Source: Caenicola sp034331105
Lineage (GTDB): Bacteria > Synergistota > Synergistia > Synergistales > Synergistaceae
Reading direction: 5' to 3'
Assembly (NCBI GenBank): GCA_034331105.1
Contig: JAXQGB010000011.1
Coordinates: 62,001 to 126,000 of the forward strand
DNA length: 64,000 bases
Within the stretch, counting starts at the first letter, position 1, and each line of letters starts with the position of its first letter. The position numbers and the translations under genes are program-made. Below, piece after piece: positions 58,219 through 64,000 of this stretch. Under the pieces are notes generated by a model, which was given only the letters and a program-made list of their open reading frames with translations, made no database searches and was not told where the DNA came from.

Positions 58219-60446
58219 GAAATGGCTTCCTCTCCATTTCCGTCTTCGCCCGTTTCCGGAGGAGCTTCTTCTAACTCTCCGCCCGAAGCTTCCAGTGCTT
58301 CGGCCTGGGCCCTCATTGTTGTTTCATCTTCAGTTGTGGGAGCAGCTTCTTCTTTGGCACCTTTTCCTTTTATCTTTATCATTTTACGGAGCAGGCCTTC
58401 TACGTAGTAATTCGTGTCTACTATGACCATCTCGCCCTTTTTGATGCGCTCTGCACGGATCTCGCTTTGGAGGCGGTCGTCAAGGAGGTCTTCAATGCTT
58501 GGTTTTTCCTTGCCGTCTTTTTCTTTGGACTGCGGACCGTCGATCTCGGCAACGATCTGATTGTTGGTCTCTTTTATGCTGAGTTCCTTCAGAAGGTCGT
58601 CAAGGTTAGATATTGCCCGCAGACCCGTCGCAAGTGATTCCTGCTCCGGTTCCATTATGCCGCCTCCCCTGACAAGGATCTCGCAGAAGCCTACAGCATT
58701 TTGCGGAACTGTTATCGGGATCTTCTTTATCATCGATCTTTTGCGCCATGGCCTGAGCGCTATTTCAAGTTCTATCTTCTCACCCGGGGAATAGGAGTCT
58801 TTTTTGTCGACGATTTCAAGTTTTTCAATGAAAACGACTCGGGCGTCCCTCGTTATTTCAACGTCAAGTTCTACGCCAAACGGCCTGATCTCCTGGAACT
58901 GGTTGAGCGAAAAGAGCTCCGCAAGGTTATCGAATTCCGTCAGCAAAGATCCCATAAGGTCCTTCTCTGAGAAGAAGATATTTCTCCTCTCCCACCCGTT
59001 TGGAAGGTTCCCTCCGTAGAATTTATATTTGAGAATGGCTGTGCCCTCTCCCCTTCGTGCCCATAGATCGTCAATTATCCCAAGCATTCCCATGGTTCCG
59101 ATCACAGGACCGGTAAAAGAATCCGCAACAGTCTGGAATCTTTTTACAGTATCTTTTTTGCTGTCAACGTCGTAGAACCTTACCCTGTAACTTATCGCGG
59201 GCGCAAGCTGTCCGATGTAGCCGGCAATGGCTTCAGGCCTGTCCTGGGTTATTATTCCGATTATGGGCCCCTGGTATCCGAGTTTGAAGGAACTCTCCAT
59301 GCCTGGTATGACTTGAAGTATCGTAGCCTCTGTCAATGGGTATGCGACTGCACCCTGACCGACCATCGGGTGACCGAAGCCAATGAAGCGTCCGTCTTTT
59401 GAAAGCGCTGTAAGTGTCCCTATTCCGCCGATCTGTATGTCGCCCCATGCAAGAGAGGCCCCTATCGCTGATCCGGGTTCCGGTCTTGTGTTGAGTTTGG
59501 CGGAAGTGACTTCTGACGATGCTCCGCCCAGAGGTATCAGAGGCAATCCGAGCCTTTTTTTGATCTCATCTGTGACCCTGCTGCTGATTCCGTCTACAAG
59601 TATCGGCATCCCAAGGGGTACCAGTTCGGCATCATAAAGCATTGCGATGTCTTTCGATGTAGGTTCGGTTTCAATATCATCTGAAACCGTTCCGTCATTC
59701 GGCTCTGCTGTTTCTTCCGTTCCTTTATCAGTTGCAGGATCTTCTTCAGGACACTGGTCTCCTGATGTTACGTCTGCTGAAGTTATTCCCTCTATTGCAA
59801 AATCACATGGGTCCGCTTCTTCTTTTACGTCGTCTGAAACATGCTCTTCTGCTTTTTTCTCTTTTGCTTCCGGTTTTATGTCTGCACTGATCGGCTCTTT
59901 CGGTATCTTTGCAGATACTCCGAAAGGAGGAATTTTGTCCGGCCAGTTAAAGGCTTTGACCATTTCCTCGACAGGTGTGACAAGGCCAAGGTTGTTGTCG
60001 CTGAACTGCCATCCGTAACCTATAGCGCCGACGAGTTTCCCTCCGACGTACACGGGAGAGCCGCTCATTCCTGCTGCGATGCCACCGTTTGCTCTCACAT
60101 TAGGGTCGTCGACCCTTATCAGGATAAGATTTTTAGGACTTGTCTTCCTTGGGACAATGCCAAGAAGAGTCGCAGAAAATCTGGATATTTTAGTCCCGTG
60201 AAGTACTGTTCTTATTTCAGCCTTCATTCCAGGTTTTACCTGCGACAGAGACAAGACAGGGTCCGTCGGGACGAATGGCTTATTTTCAGCCGCATAGGAT
60301 GACACCGGCAGCAATACACTCCCCAAAAAGAGTAATATGGCCGCAATTACTGTTAATTTGAGCAAAAAACCGCCCGGCTTTTGGGCCGGCTGACCTATCT
60401 GCTCAATTTTTTGCGGTTTCAAGCCATGCAGAGAATTAATTTTCAT
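58170..60446 (-). CDS. SpoIVB/S55-family peptidase-like membrane-anchored protein
   Basis: 758 residues. An N-terminal hydrophobic segment (30-50, ending SSYAA) is a signal or anchor. The S55 domain has GGIAAGMSGSPVYVGGKLVGAIGYGW (catalytic Ser in GMSGSPV near 128-130). An acidic low-complexity insert follows (about 180-285), then FIGFGHPMVGQGAVAYPL and a long C-terminal region. SpoIVB is a sporulation serine protease, but S55 proteins occur in non-sporulating diderms with unknown envelope roles. Its last 15 or so residues (VKRRFNRREAIVKQW) are encoded by a hairpin repeat. It starts 3 nt after the prfB stop. Confidence 0.8.
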   Translation of the reverse strand: MKINSLHGLKPQKIEQIGQPAQKPGGFLLKLTVIAAILLFLGSVLLPVSSYAAENKPFVPTDPVLSLSQVKPGMKAEIRTVLHGTKISRFSATLLGIVPRKTSPKNLILIRVDDPNVRANGGIAAGMSGSPVYVGGKLVGAIGYGWQFSDNNLGLVTPVEEMVKAFNWPDKIPPFGVSAKIPKEPISADIKPEAKEKKAEEHVSDDVKEEADPCDFAIEGITSADVTSGDQCPEEDPATDKGTEETAEPNDGTVSDDIETEPTSKDIAMLYDAELVPLGMPILVDGISSRVTDEIKKRLGLPLIPLGGASSEVTSAKLNTRPEPGSAIGASLAWGDIQIGGIGTLTALSKDGRFIGFGHPMVGQGAVAYPLTEATILQVIPGMESSFKLGYQGPIIGIITQDRPEAIAGYIGQLAPAISYRVRFYDVDSKKDTVKRFQTVADSFTGPVIGTMGMLGIIDDLWARRGEGTAILKYKFYGGNLPNGWERRNIFFSEKDLMGSLLTEFDNLAELFSLNQFQEIRPFGVELDVEITRDARVVFIEKLEIVDKKDSYSPGEKIELEIALRPWRKRSMIKKIPITVPQNAVGFCEILVRGGGIMEPEQESLATGLRAISNLDDLLKELSIKETNNQIVAEIDGPQSKEKDGKEKPSIEDLLDDRLQSEIRAERIKKGEMVIVDTNYYVEGLLRKMIKIKGKGAKEEAAPTTEDETTMRAQAEALEASGGELEEAPPETGEDGNGEEAISVKRRFNRREAIVKQW

Positions 60447-60448
60447 CT

Positions 60449-61574
60449 TCAGTTCTCACTCCCGTTTTGGAGTTTTCCGGTCTTCATATACCTTAGATAG
60501 CTCATTATAAGCTCATCGAGATCGCCGTCCAGTACCGCCTGGACATTTCCGATCTCACAACCTGATCGGTGGTCCTTGATCAGCTGAAAGGGCTGAAGCG
60601 TATATGACCTGATCTGGCTTCCCCACGCAACAGTTCTTTTTTCACCCTGTATGTTGTCGAGCTGTGCCTGTCTCTCCCTGAGCGTTTTCTCAAAGAGCTT
60701 TGAACGGAGGACCTGCATCGCGGTCGCCCTGTTCATGTGCTGAGAGCGTTCAGTCTGACAGCTTACGACTATTCCGGAGGGCATGTGGGTTATCCTTATC
60801 GCGGAATCGGTCATATTGACATACTGGCCTCCCGCTCCGCTTGAACGGAAGGTGTCCACTTTGAGGTCTTCCGGCCTTATCTCCACCTCGACACTGTCCG
60901 GAAGGACAGGCATAACTTCAATTGAGGCAAAACTTGTGTGACGCCGTTTCGCTGAATCGAAGGGAGATATCCTTACAAGCCTGTGAACTCCCTGCTCGCC
61001 TTTCAAATATCCATATGCGTAATCGCCGTTGATAGATATCGTTACGCTTTTTATTCCAGCTTCCTGGTCGGGCAGTTCATCTATTAGCTTAACAATGAAA
61101 TTATTTGATTCTGCCCAGCGCATGTACATACGGTAGAGCATTTCGGCCCAGTCCTGTGAATCCAGGCCACCGGCCCCGGCATGTATTGTCATTATCGCAT
61201 CTCCGGAATCATATTCTCCGTCAAGCAGCACTAAAATCTGGTATGCCTCGATGCTTTTTGACATTGCGGATGATCTGGCATAGAACTCTGAGTTCAGCTC
61301 AGGATCATCAACCTCGCTCAGCAGCTCAGCCATAGCTTCGAGCTCAAGAAGCTCATTTTGTGATGATTCGATTTTATCAAGTCTGGACTGGAGAAGTGAG
61401 ATCTCCCTGTTTACCTCATGGGCATTGTCCGAGGACCAGAAGTCGGGTTCAACGGTAAGTTTTTGAAGTTCTTCTATCCTTGTTTTCAGTGTAGACGGGT
61501 CAAAGACTTTCACGCAACTCGTCAAAAGACGAGCGCAGATCGGTCATGACAGTAGATATTGGCAATACTACCAT
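60449..61574 (-). CDS. prfB: Peptide chain release factor 2, programmed +1 frameshift
   Basis: A first frame from ATG 61574 (GGGAGAGG upstream) reads MVVLPISTVMTDLRSSFDELRESL and stops at TGA (61500-61502). Shifting +1 at CTT TGA C continues as DPSTLKTRIEELQKL to the end at 60449. The main part has FRSSGAGGQYVNMTDSAIRIT (GGQ) and the SPF anticodon-like motif in VRISPFDSAKR. RF2 recognises UAA and UGA, and frameshifting at its own UGA gives autoregulation. The usual internal Shine-Dalgarno is weak here (GTGAAAGT before CTT). The S55 gene follows directly. Confidence 0.9.
61499..61505 (-). promoter_or_regulatory. prfB +1 frameshift site (CTT TGA C)
   Basis: Codon 24 CTT is followed by UGA C, the conserved RF2 frameshift heptanucleotide. 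Zero frame ends here and the +1 frame encodes all of RF2. High RF2 terminates; low RF2 favours shifting. Confidence 0.9.
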
Positions 61575-61630
61575 GTGTACCTCTCCCTTTTATTGCTAGT
61601 TGGCATATTCTCTTATTATAACAAAGGGGT

Positions 61631-61912
61631 TGGCAATTGGGGCATATAGGAGAAATAGTGAAACTGCCGGAAGACCACCGGCGTGAAACGATAGTGAAGC
61701 GATGGTGAAGCGATGGTGAAACAGTGGTTTCAGGACGTGGCAAACGATTGGAGAGCAGTTGGCCATCAATAGGCAAGTGGCCGCAGGAGTGGGCGGATGG
61801 AGCGTGGAACAAGGACAGGCCTGAATCCCGGCTCAGCTATGTTTTTTAACAACTCTGCTTCACTACTGCTTCACCATTGCTTCACGGCGATAAATTCGCC
61901 GCTTCACAAAAT
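61631..61912. repeat. Facing arrays between prfB and selD
   Basis: 61631-61646 GGCAATTGGGGCATAT matches the terminal repeat of the palindrome-ended element. It is followed by GTGAAACT, GCCGGAAGACCACCGGC (61666-61682), GTGAAACGATA, two GTGAAGCGATG, GTGAAACAGTG, then GGCAAACGATT and GCAAGTGG. Reverse units at 61855-61912 end with the GGCGATAAATTCGCC hairpin (61886-61900) and CTTCAC just after the selD stop. No gene is seen in 61575-61917. Confidence 0.85.
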
Positions 61913-61917
61913 TAAGA

Positions 61918-62949
61918 TTAAACCAGTTTAAGCAAATTATCCCCCTGGACAAACCTACCTATTCTTACCGACCGATCAAATCCGCCGGCGTGGAGTTGTT
62001 TGATGAGTTCTTTCTCGTGCTCCGCGGAAATAGCTATAAGGAGGCCTCCGGAGGTCTGGGGGTCGAATACAAGGTCTTCGGCGAAGATGCCTATTTTTGA
62101 CTCGTTAATTACTTTGGAGCCGGAGTGTTCCTTATTCCTGTATGCTCCGGCAGGGATCAGTCCCATATCTGCCATTTCCTTTATCCCCGGAAGGAGAGGT
62201 AGTCTTTCCATTTCTATCTCCAATGTCGTCCCTTCAGAAAGCAGATCAAGGGAGTGGCCTGCGAGGCCGAATCCTGTTACATCGGTGCATGCTGTTACTG
62301 ATTTGCATATTTCCTCTGAAAGTATAGGGGGGATTGAATTAAGCTTCGCCATGCTTTGCACGGCTGCATCTATGTTTTCATCTGAAAATAGTCCGGCCTT
62401 GATCGCCGTCACAGCTATCCCGGTCCCTATCGGTTTTGTCAGGATCAGGACGTCGCCCGGTTTTGCCGTCCCGACTGTCCACATCCTGTCTTTTTTGACT
62501 TCGCCGAAGACAACTAGCCCGTATTTTGGTTCTTCATCCTGGACGCTGTGTCCGCCCGCAAGCATAGCGCCTGCCTCAATGGCCTTCTGTGCACCGCCGT
62601 TCAGTATTTCTTTAAGGACATCGAGGGGCTCGCAGTCGGTTGGAAAGCATACGACATTAAGAGCTATGAGGGGTTTGCCGCCCATGGCATAGACGTCACT
62701 CAGGGAATTTGCTGCAGCTATTTTGCCGAAATACTCGGGGGAATCTACAACGGGGGTTATAAAATCCACCGTCAGGATCCCTACCCTTTCTTCGTCTATC
62801 TTCCACAGCGCAGCGTCCTCGCCCCTGTTCCACGAGGCAATAAGGCTTTCATCCCTGAATACGGGAAGATCTTTCAGTAAACTGTCCAGCTCCGCCGGAC
62901 CAATTTTTGCCGCTCAGCCACTTGTACGGGCACGTTCTGAAAGCCTCAT
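61918..62949 (-). CDS. selD: Selenophosphate synthetase containing selenocysteine
   Basis: The full gene starts at ATG 62949 (GGCAGGGAT upstream): MRLSERARTSG, then in-frame UGA at codon 12, then AAKIGPAELDSLLKDL and on to VDFITPVVDSPEYFG. In SelD the catalytic residue at this point is Cys or Sec, followed by xxKI, so the UGA is read as Sec. A SECIS-like hairpin (62884-62900) lies 13 nt downstream. Later motifs include LSDVYAMGGKPLIALN, AGGHSVQDEEPKYGL and TDVTGFGLAGH. Length is 343 residues, normal for the family. It produces selenophosphate for Sec-tRNA synthesis. Sixteen nt separate it from birA upstream. Confidence 0.92.
62884..62916 (-). promoter_or_regulatory. Sec UGA codon and bacterial SECIS hairpin in selD
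   Basis: UGA occupies 62914-62916. After 13 nt, GTCCGGC-GGA-GCTGGAC (62884-62900) forms a 7-bp stem (one G-U) with a G-containing GGA loop. Placement and size match bacterial SECIS elements recognised by SelB. Confidence 0.8.
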
Positions 62950-62965
62950 ACAGATCCCTGCCTTT

Positions 62966-63976
62966 CTATTTCATTCGGAGATGGGTGACATCTGCCGCCG
63001 CAAATATCTTTTCTTTCTCTCCGACCTTTACGATAAGGGCTCCCTGCTCCGTTATTCCGAGAGCAGTGCCTGTAAACTTCTCGTCATCCTGTATAACGCT
63101 GATCTCTCTGCCGATAGTATCGCACTCTTTCCTGTAAGAGAAAAGGAGTTTTTCTTTTCCATCTGTTTTTTTGAGGTCCAGGATGTATGACGATAGACTG
63201 TGAAGTATGTGCGAAAGGAGAAGGGGCCTGGGAACTGTGTGGCCTTTCTCAATTCTGATCGAGGTGGCTATATCTTTGACCTCTTCGCTCATTTCATCCT
63301 CTGTGAAATTTACGTTAATGCCTATTCCTGTCACCGCGTAGTATATTCGATCCGGTTCACCCGCAGCCTCGCTGAGGATCCCGCATATCTTGCGTCCGTT
63401 CACCAATATGTCGTTGGGCCATTTGAGTTTCGCATCGACCTGGTATTTGTCTTTGAGTACCGATCTTACAGCTAATCCTGCAGCAAGGTTAAGAAGCTGT
63501 ACATCGCCCGGCCTGAGTTCTGGCCTCAGCAAAACAGAAAATAAAAGGTTTTTTGCTGCGGGAGCGTGCCAGGAACGTCCCCTTCTGCCTCTTCCCTCTG
63601 TCTGTTCATCGGCAACTGCGACTATGCCCTCGGGTGCGTCCTGTTGGGCAAGTTTCTTTATTGCGTGCTGGGTGGAAGTTATGGTAGGAAAATAAATAGA
63701 TTTGTTGAATAGTGGGTCATCCCTTAAAAGGAAATCTATCAGCGTCCGGCTCATGTGATCTGTATCGCTTAGGTTCCTTATCATATATCCCTTTTGAGGA
63801 ACGGATGTTATTTCAAGACCCTCTTCACGAAGCGCACAGATATGCTTGAAAAGAGCCTGCCTTGAAAAGCCAAGTTTTTCCGTGAGGACAGAACCTGGAA
63901 CAAACTCCCCCTCCGATGCTGCAAGATATTCCAAAAGCCTGTAGCGGCTGACAGATCCATCAATGCTATCCACCAA
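62966..63976 (-). CDS. birA: Biotin operon repressor / biotin-[acetyl-CoA-carboxylase] ligase
   Basis: 336 residues, bifunctional type. The N-terminal winged helix is FVPGSVLTEKLGFSRQALFKHICALREEGL (about 25-60). The catalytic domain has TSTQHAIKKLAQQ, GRGRRGRSWHAP (biotinyl-AMP loop), LKWPNDILVNGRKICGIL and GIGINVN. A short SH3-like C-terminal domain is present. It biotinylates carboxyl carrier proteins and can repress biotin genes. It lies upstream of selD with a short gap, so the two may share a transcript. Confidence 0.92.
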   Translation of the reverse strand: MVDSIDGSVSRYRLLEYLAASEGEFVPGSVLTEKLGFSRQALFKHICALREEGLEITSVPQKGYMIRNLSDTDHMSRTLIDFLLRDDPLFNKSIYFPTITSTQHAIKKLAQQDAPEGIVAVADEQTEGRGRRGRSWHAPAAKNLLFSVLLRPELRPGDVQLLNLAAGLAVRSVLKDKYQVDAKLKWPNDILVNGRKICGILSEAAGEPDRIYYAVTGIGINVNFTEDEMSEEVKDIATSIRIEKGHTVPRPLLLSHILHSLSSYILDLKKTDGKEKLLFSYRKECDTIGREISVIQDDEKFTGTALGITEQGALIVKVGEKEKIFAAADVTHLRMK

Positions 63977-64000
63977 AAGATCACCCCAACCTGTTCGCCC

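Noticed and set aside
61449..61525. prfB starting at the TTG at 61525 without frameshift
   Set aside because: The alternative frame gives a nonsense N-terminus, whereas ATG 61574 has a strong ribosome site and the classical CTT TGA C site.
61918..62769. SelD starting at 62769
   Set aside because: This start lacks the N-terminal catalytic segment; upstream sequence continues SelD through an in-frame Sec codon.

Overview
The window is about 64 kb from a diderm (outer-membrane) anaerobe. The best fit is a member of the Synergistota. That is an inference from the gene set: formate-tetrahydrofolate ligase, a selenocysteine-containing SelD, a SpoIVB/S55-type peptidase in a non-sporulation context, a YadA-like adhesin with a coiled coil after the barrel, and a large LPS O-antigen locus. 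No rRNA or other decisive marker is present. One tRNA is found (Ala, anticodon CGC).

Layout. Positions 1-5.3 kb hold defence and toxin-antitoxin genes: an MqsR/MqsA-like pair running off the left edge, an AbiEi/AbiEii pair, and an Eco57I-like adenine methylase. Positions 5.5-21 kb are the first, mostly plus-strand half of an O-antigen locus: a broken rmlB, a nucleotidyltransferase, a WecE-like 4-aminotransferase, WbqC, glycosyltransferases, methyltransferases, a LbH acyltransferase, KAS III plus ACP, a small flippase pair, a GT-C enzyme, Wzx and Wzy. Positions 21-42.2 kb are the minus-strand half: wbpB/D/A/I for a diacetamido-uronic acid, GT4, SDR+ACP+KAS III+acyltransferase+aminotransferase+FdtA+RmlA+RmlB for an N-acylated 3-amino-3,6-dideoxyhexose, then GT2, an SDR, the initiating sugar transferase, WbpM-like dehydratase and Wzz. 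Positions 42.5-64 kb are mainly housekeeping: tRNA-Ala, DUF1015, KilA-N, NFACT/RqcH, RluD, IleS, a YadA-like adhesin and secreted partner, Fhs, DgkA, S55 protein, PrfB (programmed frameshift), SelD (Sec codon) and BirA.

The most unusual content is not a gene. Nearly every intergenic region is filled with short modular repeats: mini-hairpins of 12-20 bp separated by fixed 8-11 nt spacers (GAGAAGTG, GGAGAATT, GTGAAGC, GGCAAGC, GCTAAGC types). They often form two facing arrays around a centre. They abut stop codons, encode the last residues of several proteins, and in one case sit in frame inside rmlB. A separate element of about 80-130 bp with covarying terminal inverted repeats lies exactly at the 3' ends of three genes. 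These families look like an actively spreading, structure-preserving repeat system.

The two halves of the O-antigen locus each pair an amino-sugar route with a LbH N-acyltransferase and a dedicated KAS III/ACP set. This suggests that a custom acyl group (for example 3-hydroxyacyl) is made on a private carrier protein and transferred to the amino sugar.
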